From DATMFV01 sp035555975 (GTDB lineage Bacteria > Verrucomicrobiota > Verrucomicrobiia > Chthoniobacterales > Chthoniobacteraceae): a stretch of DNA of 64,000 nt. The stretch is taken from positions 1 through 64,000 of the forward strand of contig DATMFV010000088.1 of NCBI GenBank assembly GCA_035555975.1, written 5' to 3'. The position numbers were made by a program, and so were the translations under genes. Below are positions 53,222 to 61,858 of this stretch, piece after piece. Every line of letters starts with the position of its first letter. The stretch's first letter is position 1. The notes below the pieces were generated by a model. The model was not told the origin of the DNA. It saw nothing but the letters and a program-made list of their open reading frames with translations, and did no database searches.

Positions 53222-54697
53222 TTAACGCCTGAGCCGCCGGGCGATCAGCAGAACGCCCGCAGCCGCCACGCCCAGAAGCATGGCCACACCCGGTTCCGGG
53301 ACGACGCTGACATCGAGCACAATGCTATTGTCTTCAAACCGGAGCGCACCGAGAAACCCTTCCGGCGTCGCACCGAGCAGGACCGTCGTTTCGGAGATGC
53401 CCTCCCCCAGCCGGTAGGTAAAGAGATCGTAGGAGCCTGCTCCAGCCGAAGCCACGCCGGCGAGGTCGATATAAATCGGCCCGTCGATTACCGACAGCTT
53501 CCCATACTCCCCGGTCGTACCTGTCAGTTCGATCGCGGCGAGGCCCGCCAGGTCAAACACAAACCGGCTTCCGCCGGTCGCCGTCAGCGTCTGTTCCACT
53601 TGAAAGGTACCGCCGGAGAATTCAACGCGACCGGTCGCGCCGACTTCCAGCGTCCGCGTCTTGAGCGTGGCGTCATCGACCGAGAGCAGACCATGAACGA
53701 TCAGGGCATCCTTGCTCATCGTGGCGGTTGCGCCGCTGGAGACTTCGAAGGTATTGCCCGCGCCCCGTTCAACAGTGACCGTCGCAGAAGTGGTCAGGGT
53801 CGCCCCGTTGCGGACGGCAAAGAGATTGTTGATTGAACTTGGAGCATCCACCCCGCTGTTGCCGATGCGGAGATGGGTGCCGGTCTGCGAAAAGCTCGAC
53901 CCCGAGCCGCTAACAATGACCGAGTTGCCGGAGGAAACTCCGCCGTTGCCTACCCGGACCTGTCCGGCGGCTTCAACCCTGCCTCCGTTGAGAACTTCCA
54001 GCTTGTTGTTGTTGGAATAGCTTGAACTGCCGGCAAGCGTTGATCCGAGCGACAGGACAGCGCTGGTGACCAGTTTGGAACCCGCCCCGTCAACCGTGAC
54101 GGTATTTCCGCCACTACCTTCATAATACCCCACATAAAATGGCGAAGCGGCTGTCAGGCTGGAGCCGGTCAGGATTTTTACGGTGTTGTTGGGTGCGGCG
54201 CTGTTGCCGCCGACTTTCAGATTGGAGGAACCGGTTGAAACAAAAGTCAACGTCGCCTGGTTGGCGAGCACCAGGTGCCCCGTCCCTGAACTGCCGATGG
54301 AAAGAACCGTATCGGCAGGAGCGGCCCCGGCGATGATGGAAGTCGCCCCCCCGTCAAGCGTCAACGTCCCGCTGTAAACCCCCAGCTTGATCGTGGAAAG
54401 CTCCTGTGTGCCGAGGTTCAGGGTAACGTTGCTTGAGTTTTGCACATAAAGACCGGTGAGATCAATGTCCGCACCCGCGTTCACCTGATAATCTGAGAGA
54501 TTGGTCAGGTTGAAATAGGCATAGTCGCCGCTGCCGGGAGGGGCGTTCAGGGACGGCGACCAGTTGGCGGCGTCATGAAACGACGCTTCACCGGTGGTAT
54601 CAGCCCAATTGAAGTTTTCCGCCTGCGAAAGGCGGGGGGAGGCAACGGCCAGGGAGACCATGAGGCCGACGGCAATTTTTCGGAGTGGATATTTCAT
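53222..54697 (-). CDS. PEP-CTERM surface protein with beta-strand repeats (locus D)
   Basis: A 491-residue exported protein. It has a signal peptide (MKYPLRKIAVGLMVSLAVA), the beginning FNWADTTGEASFHDAANWSP common to the group, and many repeats of the type VGNGGVSSGNSVIV and SGATLTTSATVTV. The C-terminal anchor is VPEPG, a hydrophobic helix and ARRLRR. Repeat copy 2 lies directly upstream (54709-54871), between this gene and the LamG gene, and may alter its translation or expression. Confidence 0.88.
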   Translation of the reverse strand: MKYPLRKIAVGLMVSLAVASPRLSQAENFNWADTTGEASFHDAANWSPSLNAPPGSGDYAYFNLTNLSDYQVNAGADIDLTGLYVQNSSNVTLNLGTQELSTIKLGVYSGTLTLDGGATSIIAGAAPADTVLSIGSSGTGHLVLANQATLTFVSTGSSNLKVGGNSAAPNNTVKILTGSSLTAASPFYVGYYEGSGGNTVTVDGAGSKLVTSAVLSLGSTLAGSSSYSNNNKLEVLNGGRVEAAGQVRVGNGGVSSGNSVIVSGSGSSFSQTGTHLRIGNSGVDAPSSINNLFAVRNGATLTTSATVTVERGAGNTFEVSSGATATMSKDALIVHGLLSVDDATLKTRTLEVGATGRVEFSGGTFQVEQTLTATGGSRFVFDLAGLAAIELTGTTGEYGKLSVIDGPIYIDLAGVASAGAGSYDLFTYRLGEGISETTVLLGATPEGFLGALRFEDNSIVLDVSVVPEPGVAMLLGVAAAGVLLIARRLRR

Positions 54698-54708
54698 AGG
54701 AGGAGTAA

Positions 54709-54871
54709 GAGGCTGTGAAAAAATGATTTTAATGGCCTCGGAGTGCCTGTTTTTAGCCTATAACGAAATTCCGACGACCGCCTGTATTCAAGGAATACAG
54801 AAGGAAGGAGGAATGCAGTTAGAGGCTAAAAGAGGTACTCCATGGCCGTTGAAGGGCTTTTTCACAGCCTC
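54709..54871 (+). mobile_element. MITE-like hairpin element, copy 2
   Basis: A 163-bp copy in the same orientation as copy 1, with a TAA on each side (54706-54708 and 54872-54874). The core CTGTATTC-AAG-GAATACAG (54782-54800) is at the midpoint. The copy differs at scattered bases, including in the loop. It sits between the LamG gene (stop at 54880) and the PEP-CTERM start (54697), replacing the normal short intergenic spacing of an operon. Confidence 0.85.
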
Positions 54872-54879
54872 TAAGTTTT

Positions 54880-55590
54880 TCAGGGGTTGGCTCGCTTCAT
54901 CAGTCCGTGAATTTCAGTTTCTTCCAATGCCTTCGGCGCGATATAGATACCGGCCAGCCTGCCGGCAAAGCCGTAATAGACTCTGGGGAAAACGCCATGG
55001 CCTGCGCCGATGCGCATCGGCTCCCGGTCGGAGAAAGTCAGGGCGGGCACGGGGCTCTCCTGTTCTTCCGTCAGGAATCCATCCTTATAGAAGCGCAGTT
55101 TCCCTTCCCTGAAGGTGAGGGCAATGTGTCGCCACTCGCCGATGGCGAGGCTGGTTTCCCGGTTTTGGTTGATCCGCTTTTCGCCGGCATCGGCCCGGCC
55201 GACGATCAGCCCCCATTTCATCCAGGTCTTGCGTAAAGAGAATCCTTCCGCGTCGGTTTCTCCCCGCGCGGAGACCAGGTTTTCGTTCTTGTTGCGACGT
55301 TCGGGCTTGATGAAAAAGGCAATGGTCAGCTCCGTATAGCTACCTGCCGGAGGCTGGATCGCAATAAAGGTCGCTTCGCCGGGATTCTCATCGCCCGCCT
55401 TGAATTGCAGTTCCCTGAGCGTTCCAAGATCGCCCTCGACGACCTGCGGCAGCGTGGCAGGGTCGCCGGGAAGCTCCCCTTCGCCGAACCATTCGAAAAA
55501 GGGCTCCGCCGCCGCCAGCCTTCCGGAAAGCACGAGGACGAGAAGGGCGGACCTTGCGATCCGGCTCGAAAACTTCAGTTTTTTAATCAT
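54880..55590 (-). CDS. Secreted LamG-domain protein (locus D)
   Basis: A 236-residue protein with a signal peptide and a single concanavalin-like/LamG domain (ELTIAFFIKPERRNKNENL, WRHIALTFREGKLRFYKDG, FAGRLAGIYIAPKALEETEI). It has no PEP-CTERM anchor. It is probably a glycan- or surface-binding protein. It lies 12 nt downstream of the pseudopilin gene. Confidence 0.82.
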   Translation of the reverse strand: MIKKLKFSSRIARSALLVLVLSGRLAAAEPFFEWFGEGELPGDPATLPQVVEGDLGTLRELQFKAGDENPGEATFIAIQPPAGSYTELTIAFFIKPERRNKNENLVSARGETDAEGFSLRKTWMKWGLIVGRADAGEKRINQNRETSLAIGEWRHIALTFREGKLRFYKDGFLTEEQESPVPALTFSDREPMRIGAGHGVFPRVYYGFAGRLAGIYIAPKALEETEIHGLMKRANP

Positions 55591-55602
55591 GACAACAGCG
55601 GT

Positions 55603-56310
55603 TTACCTGATGGAGTAATGAATGAGCGCGGCGACTTCCTCATCGCTTCCGGAAAACGCTTCAAAGTGTCCGTCCATGAAGATGATGTGCAGCCCCTTGC
55701 CGTGGTATCGCCGCAGCCGCTGCGAAGCATTCCGGCTTCCGAACTCCCCGGTGACGGCGTTGGCTTCCACCAGCGTGCTCCAGCGTCCTTCGGTAAAGAG
55801 AAGTCGTTGATGCCGATCGGGAATCGTCCGGAAACGGTAGTCGGGCAGGTAGCTTGTGCCGGTGCCCATCTTTCTCATCAGGTAAGTGACCGATTCGGAG
55901 TTCTCCGTCCATTGGTCATCAGGCCCGTCGACAAACCGCGCGGGGCACCGGAAGTGCGCCTTTTCCTCTTCGGAAAGGACTCCGGAAGTCTTGCGATCGG
56001 GCCGCAGGTAGCGACCCAGGTATTGTTGCTGCCACCAGTAGGCATTTCGCTGGAATGCTTCGATGGGATGCTTTGCGGTTCCGAGATCCGGCGGCAACAG
56101 TCCGTTGTGGTCGTCCACAAACGCCAGCGTGAAAGTATAGATACGCCGCAGATTGGAGATGCATTTGACGGCATCGCCGGACCGTTTGATCGACGAAAAC
56201 ACCGGGAAGGCGATCACCGCCAGGACAAGCACGATGGCGGCGACGACGAGCAGTTCGATCGAACTGAAACCGGTCGACCGCGCCGGGGTGGATCTGGAAG
56301 GGGCGATCAT
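55603..56310 (-). CDS. H-X9-DG type pseudopilin (locus D)
   Basis: A protein of about 235 residues. I use the ATG at 56310, 7 nt after the stop of the GntR/LacI regulator; an upstream ATG overlaps that gene. The prepilin site is STG/FSSIE with Glu at +5, then the helix LLVVAAIVLVLAVIAFPVF. The C-terminus carries HGKGLHIIFMDGH, a complete H-X9-DG. This order, regulator directly followed by pseudopilin, is the unfused counterpart of the 44535-46382 gene. Confidence 0.87.
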   Translation of the reverse strand: MIAPSRSTPARSTGFSSIELLVVAAIVLVLAVIAFPVFSSIKRSGDAVKCISNLRRIYTFTLAFVDDHNGLLPPDLGTAKHPIEAFQRNAYWWQQQYLGRYLRPDRKTSGVLSEEEKAHFRCPARFVDGPDDQWTENSESVTYLMRKMGTGTSYLPDYRFRTIPDRHQRLLFTEGRWSTLVEANAVTGEFGSRNASQRLRRYHGKGLHIIFMDGHFEAFSGSDEEVAALIHYSIR

Positions 56311-56317
56311 GGCTCTC

Positions 56318-57496
56318 TCATCCTTTTGGAATGGCAGGTTCGACATCCCTGGTCAGCAGCGCATTCTCCTCGGGGCGGGTGGTTTCTCCGATGCGAATCC
56401 CTGTCGGAAGGTAGATTCCCGGGACGGCGGCGCACTGGTTTTCGAGCCGGTGGGCAAGCACCCTGATGGCGTTGGCCCCGATCTCCGCCATCGGCTGCAC
56501 CACGCTGGTCACCTTCGGCAGACCTGAAGCGCCCAGCGTCAGGTCGGTTCCCGCACCGGTGACAATGCTGGCCTGGTCCGGCACGGCAACGCCTCGCGCT
56601 TTGAGCACCTCGAGGCATTGCAGGCCAAGAAGGTCTCCGGAGCAGAAGATGCCATCAAAGGGCGTGCCGACTTTGTCCAGCAGGCGATGCAGCCTCTCTT
56701 CAATGCGATCGAACGCCAGCGCCTGAAGGATGCGCACCTGAACGTCGGGGTCAATGCCCCAGCGAACGCCCGACATCAGCCCCATGAGGTAAAGCCGCAT
56801 CGAAGGCCGGGGGTCGGTATACGGCCCGACGAAAAGCAGGTTGCGCCGCCCGGTCTGGTAAAATGCCTTGCCGACCCGTTCCGATCCGCCAAAGAAATCG
56901 GCCGAAACAAAGTTGGTCGTCGAGACGGCCGAAATCGGGTTGATGTCGACCACCGGCTTGCCCGCCTCCTCATAGGCGCTGCGGATCTTCTGGCATTCAT
57001 CGACCCTGAAGAGCATCAGCATGTCGATCTGGTCCATCCGCAGGAGCAATTGTTCGTGGATCTTTTCCTGCGACGGCTGCGACGCTTCGCGGGAGTGGAC
57101 CGCGCCCGAGTCCGAGAGCGGCATGAACGTCATCCCCTGGTTCATGCGCGACGCCATCCGCAACGCCCCCATGTAGATCGTTTCCGACCAGTTGGGTCCC
57201 TGGCCGGGGTCAAACACCATCAGGTTGGAGGCGACGACCAAGGGGGTCTTCCGCGCCTTGGGGCGGACGCCTTTGACAAAGATCCCGCGGCCCTGAACCG
57301 CCTCGAGCTGCCCTTCGGAAACAAACTTCTGCACGACCGACTGCACCGTCGGCGAGCTTACGTTCAGGTGCTTTGCCATCGCGCGAATGGTCGGAAGACG
57401 CGTCCCCTCCACGCCGCCGGAAAGGAATTCCTGTTCAAGATAGGCGTGAACGCGTTCTCCGGGCTGGAGGGGGGTGGTAAGGGCGGGCTGACTCAT
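56318..57496 (-). CDS. GntR/LacI-type transcriptional regulator (locus D)
   Basis: A protein of about 392 residues from the ATG at 57496. A GntR-type winged helix (TRLPTIRAMAKHLNVSSPTV) is joined to a LacI-like ligand-binding domain (FDGIFCSGDLLGLQCLEV, STTNFVSADFFGG). This is the same domain order as the front of the fusion at 44535-46382. It is divergent from the GH4 gene across a 224-bp A/T-rich region, so it probably controls both arms of locus D/E. Confidence 0.87.
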   Translation of the reverse strand: MSQPALTTPLQPGERVHAYLEQEFLSGGVEGTRLPTIRAMAKHLNVSSPTVQSVVQKFVSEGQLEAVQGRGIFVKGVRPKARKTPLVVASNLMVFDPGQGPNWSETIYMGALRMASRMNQGMTFMPLSDSGAVHSREASQPSQEKIHEQLLLRMDQIDMLMLFRVDECQKIRSAYEEAGKPVVDINPISAVSTTNFVSADFFGGSERVGKAFYQTGRRNLLFVGPYTDPRPSMRLYLMGLMSGVRWGIDPDVQVRILQALAFDRIEERLHRLLDKVGTPFDGIFCSGDLLGLQCLEVLKARGVAVPDQASIVTGAGTDLTLGASGLPKVTSVVQPMAEIGANAIRVLAHRLENQCAAVPGIYLPTGIRIGETTRPEENALLTRDVEPAIPKG

Positions 57497-57720
57497 GAAT
57501 GACAATACTATTTCTGAATTTTTTAACAATCGCAATCATTTTTATACAAAATCTTTACAAAACTTAAATGACCGCTTGTACACCGCAGGCTCCTCCCGCT
57601 CCCGGCACTCCATGGCAGACCTGCACGAAAGTCCCATTAAAATCACGCCTTTCCTATTGGGGATTCCGCACTTTCGGTAGTAATCTTCCATCGTTCTCCG
57701 GAACTTCTCCTTTCCATTTT

Positions 57721-59181
57721 ATGAACGAAAATCCTTTTTTGAACGGAAACGGCCCGAAGATCGTCCTGATCGGTGCGGGAAGCGCCTTTTTCGCACGCCA
57801 GACGATCTGGAGCATGGTCAACAAACCGGCGCTTCGAAACGGCTGCCTTGCCCTGGCGGATACGGACGAGCAGAAACTGAAATGGGTCCGCTCGCTGGCG
57901 AAGAAAGCCGTGGAGGCGACGGGGGCCGCTGTGCGCGTGGAGGCTTCCACCGACTACCGCGAACTGCTCAAAGGGGCGGACTTCGTGATCCTCGCGTTCG
58001 CGGTGGAGGGGGTCCGCCTCCGGGCGGTCGATGCGGAGATCAGCACCCGCCACGGGATGATCATGTGCTCGGCGGACACCGTCGGGCCGGGCGGCATCTT
58101 GCGGACTCTGCGGGAGGTGCCGCGCCAGAGCGAAATCCTCGAAGAGGTCCGCAGGCAATGCCCGCGCGCATGGGTCATCAACTGGGTGAACCCGACGGCG
58201 GCGATGGGGATCGCGATGATGCGCCACTTTCCCGACCTGAAAACACTGGCGATCTGCGATGGACCGCACAACCCGCACTTTGACGACCGCCTGATCGTGC
58301 GCGCCGGACTGGCGCAATCGCCCGAAGAGATCACCGACGCGCTCCGCAGCCGGGTCCTGATCCGCAGCGGCGGCGTCAACCATTTCAACTGGCTGGTGGA
58401 GATGCGTTATGAAGGGCGCGATCTGACGCCGCTCATCATGGAAAAACTCAAAACGGCGAGCCAGGAAGAACATGTCGCCGCTTCGGAGGATACCAAGAAA
58501 CTTCTAGCCAACAAGATCGCATGGGAACTGGCGGACGCCGTTGGCTATGCGCCGATGTGTGTCTGGCATACGCAGGAATACCTCCCCTATTTTCAGGGGC
58601 ACGACGTCAACCGGGAGGATGCGATCACCATCCGGAAGTGGCGTGTCGATGTACGGGAACGCTGGATGCAGGCGTGCGCGGACGACATGCAGGCACTGGC
58701 GGAAGGCAGTAAACCGATCGCCGATTTCCTGAAGGAAGGGCGCTCGGATCACGCCTCCAATATTGTGGAAGCCGTCTGGGCCGGCCTGCCCATGCAGTTC
58801 TACATCAACACCCGCAACGGAGGCGCGGTGACCAACATGGCGGACGATGCCTACCTCGAACTCCCTTCGCTGGTCGACATGAACCGGGTACGCCCGCTAC
58901 CCTTTGGCGAAATGCCGCGCCCCCTGCTGGGCTACCTCCACCGCGTGCTCGACGAACACGAACTCGCCGTGGAAGCCGCCGTCACCTGCGACCGCAAGGT
59001 GCTCCTGCAGGCATTCCTCGCCAGCATGGTGACCGTCAGCATCCCCGACGCCAAAGCTTGCATGGAAGAGCTTCTGAGCGCGCAGGCCGACTATCTTCCC
59101 GCCGGATGGTTTGCCGACGGCGCGACACCGGATAGCGAACCGCGTGGTGCCACTGCGACGCGGGAGCTGGTTTCAGCCTGA
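57721..59181 (+). CDS. Glycoside hydrolase family 4 (NAD and Mn dependent)
   Basis: A protein of about 486 residues from the ATG at 57721. A Rossmann NAD-binding motif (KIVLIGAGSAFFA) is followed by NWVNPTA. The metal site has Cys179 in ICDGPHNPHF and His221 in GGVNHFNW, so the GH4 Mn ligands are present. GH4 enzymes remove hexose or uronic-acid units by an oxidation-elimination mechanism in the cytoplasm. The substrate (alpha-glucoside, galactoside or galacturonide) cannot be chosen from sequence. It heads the plus-strand arm of locus D/E. Confidence 0.9.
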   Translation: MNENPFLNGNGPKIVLIGAGSAFFARQTIWSMVNKPALRNGCLALADTDEQKLKWVRSLAKKAVEATGAAVRVEASTDYRELLKGADFVILAFAVEGVRLRAVDAEISTRHGMIMCSADTVGPGGILRTLREVPRQSEILEEVRRQCPRAWVINWVNPTAAMGIAMMRHFPDLKTLAICDGPHNPHFDDRLIVRAGLAQSPEEITDALRSRVLIRSGGVNHFNWLVEMRYEGRDLTPLIMEKLKTASQEEHVAASEDTKKLLANKIAWELADAVGYAPMCVWHTQEYLPYFQGHDVNREDAITIRKWRVDVRERWMQACADDMQALAEGSKPIADFLKEGRSDHASNIVEAVWAGLPMQFYINTRNGGAVTNMADDAYLELPSLVDMNRVRPLPFGEMPRPLLGYLHRVLDEHELAVEAAVTCDRKVLLQAFLASMVTVSIPDAKACMEELLSAQADYLPAGWFADGATPDSEPRGATATRELVSA

Positions 59182-59240
59182 CGTTTGGCATTGCAGGCGT
59201 CCTTTTCCTTCAACCCCCAACCTGAAAACACCCCCACGCC

Positions 59241-60914
59241 ATGACTACCTGCCCTCCTTCCCTGAAACGTCTTCTCTCCTCCTCGAAAAGCGGACTCTGC
59301 CTGATTGCGACCGGGCTGGCCCTCACCCTCGGTTCCGGCGGTTTGCAGGCCGCCACCTTTACCTGGATCAGCGACGGAACCTCCACAGGAGGCTCCGGTT
59401 GGCTGAACAAGGACAACTGGCAGAACAATGTCGCGATCGCTCAGGACTCCGATCTCGTCTTTCCCGCCGGCACCTCACCGGTCAGCGTCAATGACCGGGC
59501 GAACGTCCGCATCCAGTCCATCACGTTTCAAACGGGTGCAGCTCCGTTCACGCTTTCAGGAGACCGGATCATCAGTTCGGGAAGCGAAATCTACAACGCC
59601 GGTTCCAATACTCACACGTTTGACCTGGGCATCACCTTTCGCAATGCGACGGGCGCTATCAACACCGGCACCAACGGCGGAAATTTTGTCTTCAACGGAA
59701 AGCTGGAAAGAACCGACGTCAGCGGAAATCCGGTAAGCGGTTATGTCACCTTGAATCTTACAGGAACGGGCATGGTCACGGTCACCAACACGTCCAATGA
59801 ACGCATTCACTGGTCGGTCCTGGCAGGAACGCTCAAAGCCGCTCCGGGGGCTCTCTCGGGTGGAAACGTGACGCTCAAGCGCTCCGGCAGCAATGGTGCG
59901 ACCCTTCTCCTTGAAGGTGGCTCCGCCCACACGGTTTCCAGTTTGACCGTCGGAGCCAGTTCCACCATTTCCGGCACCGCCGCGCTGGTCGTCTCCGGAG
60001 CCTTCGGAGGAGATGCCAACAATGACCTGATCAAAACCGTCTTCTTCACCAATACCGCCGGTGCTACCCTGAACGACATCAATCTCAACCCGAGCAATCG
60101 AGGGGGCGGGATGTCCATTTCAACGGTAACCAGCGATGTCAAGGTCGAGGTCAACGGAACCATTCGCAACAGCGAAACCGATGGCCCCGGGGAAAACGAA
60201 AAACTAACGAAAAGTGGAGCCGGGGTTCTTGTGGTGCGCGGTGCGAACACCTGGTCCGGCGGCACCACCGTTTCCGCCGGGACGATGCTGGTGGAAAACA
60301 CCACCGGCAGCGGGCTCGGCTCGGGCGCGGTGGAAGTGCTGGCGGGAGCCCGACTGGGCGGCCACGGCATCATTGAGCTGGGCGACGGTGAAACGGTTTC
60401 CGTGGAAAATGGCGGCACACTCGCTCCCGGAGCAGCCGGGCTCGCCCTTGCCACACTGCAACTGAGCGGCGTCAATCATACAAGCAGCGCCCTTCTCGAC
60501 ATGGAGGCCGGGTCCGCCTTCAACTTCCGGTTTGGCGCGGGCGACCTCAGCGACGGCGTGGCGTTCTCCTCCTACCATTCCGGCGGGCTGGCGCTGGATA
60601 TCGGCGGGATCACGGTCCATGGAACCGACGTGCAGGCAGGTAGCTTCACTCTGTTCACCTTTGACAGCATTACCGAAACCGAGCTGGAGTTGCTTCAAGG
60701 CCGCCTCGTGCTCGGGAGCGGCTTTGAAAACTACGACGCCAGCTTTGTCACGCAGTTTCAGGGTGAGGGCGGGTCGATTGGACTTGCCGTCATTCCGGAA
60801 CCCGGGGCATCCTTGCTGGGTCTGATCGGTTTCGTCACCGCAGCGGGGATTTTCCGCAGACGCCGGAAATCCGCAAGGAAAGGCGAAGCCGTCCAAGAGG
60901 CTGTGAAAAAATGA
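59241..60914 (+). CDS. PEP-CTERM surface protein with autotransporter-type repeats; C-terminus changed by repeat insertion
   Basis: A 557-residue exported protein with a signal sequence and a patch of autotransporter-associated beta-strand repeats (TWSGGTTVSAGTMLVENT, GTLAPGAAGLALATLQLSG). The anchor is IPEPG, a hydrophobic helix and FRRRRK. The last residues QEAVKK and the TGA stop come from repeat copy 3, which begins at 60897. The 5' flank of that copy reads CAA where a TAA target duplication is expected, so the original stop was probably TAA directly after GEAV. Confidence 0.88.
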   Translation: MTTCPPSLKRLLSSSKSGLCLIATGLALTLGSGGLQAATFTWISDGTSTGGSGWLNKDNWQNNVAIAQDSDLVFPAGTSPVSVNDRANVRIQSITFQTGAAPFTLSGDRIISSGSEIYNAGSNTHTFDLGITFRNATGAINTGTNGGNFVFNGKLERTDVSGNPVSGYVTLNLTGTGMVTVTNTSNERIHWSVLAGTLKAAPGALSGGNVTLKRSGSNGATLLLEGGSAHTVSSLTVGASSTISGTAALVVSGAFGGDANNDLIKTVFFTNTAGATLNDINLNPSNRGGGMSISTVTSDVKVEVNGTIRNSETDGPGENEKLTKSGAGVLVVRGANTWSGGTTVSAGTMLVENTTGSGLGSGAVEVLAGARLGGHGIIELGDGETVSVENGGTLAPGAAGLALATLQLSGVNHTSSALLDMEAGSAFNFRFGAGDLSDGVAFSSYHSGGLALDIGGITVHGTDVQAGSFTLFTFDSITETELELLQGRLVLGSGFENYDASFVTQFQGEGGSIGLAVIPEPGASLLGLIGFVTAAGIFRRRRKSARKGEAVQEAVKK

Positions 60915-61060
60915 TTTTAATGGCCTCGGAGTACCTATTTTTAGCCTATAACGAAATTCTGACGACCGCCTGTATTCAGGGAATACAGAAGGGAGAAGGA
61001 ATGCAGTTAGAGGCAAAAAGAGGTGCTCCATGGCCTTTGAAGGTCTTTTTTCACAACCTC
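60897..61060 (+). mobile_element. MITE-like hairpin element, copy 3
   Basis: A 164-bp copy in the same orientation as the other two. The core CTGTATTC-AGG-GAATACAG (60970-60988) lies at its midpoint, and the right end reads CACAACCTC with one changed base. The flanks are CAA (60894-60896) and TAA (61061-61063). It is inserted at the end of the PEP-CTERM gene and ahead of the pseudopilin. Confidence 0.85.
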
Positions 61061-61085
61061 TAACCATCAGAAAAGCCCCCCTCTC

Positions 61086-61832
61086 ATGGATCATTCCACT
61101 CTCCCCGGAATCGACAGGAAAACCGCCGCCTTTACCGTGACGGAGCTTCTTGTTTCCTTCGGGATCATTGCACTCCTGGTCTCCATATTGTCGCCGGTCT
61201 TTTCCCAGACGCGGAAGGCGAGTCAGAATGCCACCTGCGTGAACAACCTCAAACAACTCGCCAGTGGCGTCCATCTCTATGCGATGGAGAACAACGGCTC
61301 CGTCCCATGGGGCTACAACAATCTGGTGCCTTGGTTCCAGTACCTGCAACATTCCGACCGCCATCTGGGAAAGTATAACAACCGGGGGGTGCTCCCCAAC
61401 CCGAACTACCCGCAAAACCGCCGCGAAGTCCTGACCGTTTACCAATGTCCGGCCAATCCGTGGCGTATCGGCAGATGGTACGACCCGAACTATGCCTACA
61501 ACCGCGAACTCGGGTATCGTGACATGGAACTAGACATCAACGGCAAGCGGCTGCGCCTTCAGGAGGTGGCAACGCCGCAACGCATCGTCCTGCTGGCCGA
61601 TGGCGGCTACCGGAAAAAATCGACTCTTTCCATCAAGGACGGCCCTGAAAAAACGGTCTACCCAGCGACTACCGCCAAGAACGGCACGGCGGCGTTCTGG
61701 AATAAAAGCGTCGGGTTTGACTGGCATCACGGCCACGCCAACCTCGTCTTCCTCGACGGCCATGTGAAAGCGTTCACCAAAGAGGAAACCGAACGGGCTC
61801 TCGCCGAAAAAAGCATTACCTGGAAACCGTAA
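61086..61832 (+). CDS. H-X9-DG type pseudopilin (locus E)
   Basis: A 248-residue pseudopilin. The prepilin site is KTAA/FTVTE, with Ala instead of the usual Gly before the cut and Glu at +5. The helix is LLVSFGIIALLVSILSPVF. The C-terminal HHGHANLVFLDGH is a complete H-X9-DG. It follows repeat copy 3 by 25 nt and precedes an oxidoreductase, so it is in the plus-strand glycan operon. Confidence 0.86.
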   Translation: MDHSTLPGIDRKTAAFTVTELLVSFGIIALLVSILSPVFSQTRKASQNATCVNNLKQLASGVHLYAMENNGSVPWGYNNLVPWFQYLQHSDRHLGKYNNRGVLPNPNYPQNRREVLTVYQCPANPWRIGRWYDPNYAYNRELGYRDMELDINGKRLRLQEVATPQRIVLLADGGYRKKSTLSIKDGPEKTVYPATTAKNGTAAFWNKSVGFDWHHGHANLVFLDGHVKAFTKEETERALAEKSITWKP

Positions 61833-61858
61833 CGACGGCTTCAAGGCAGCAAAACATC

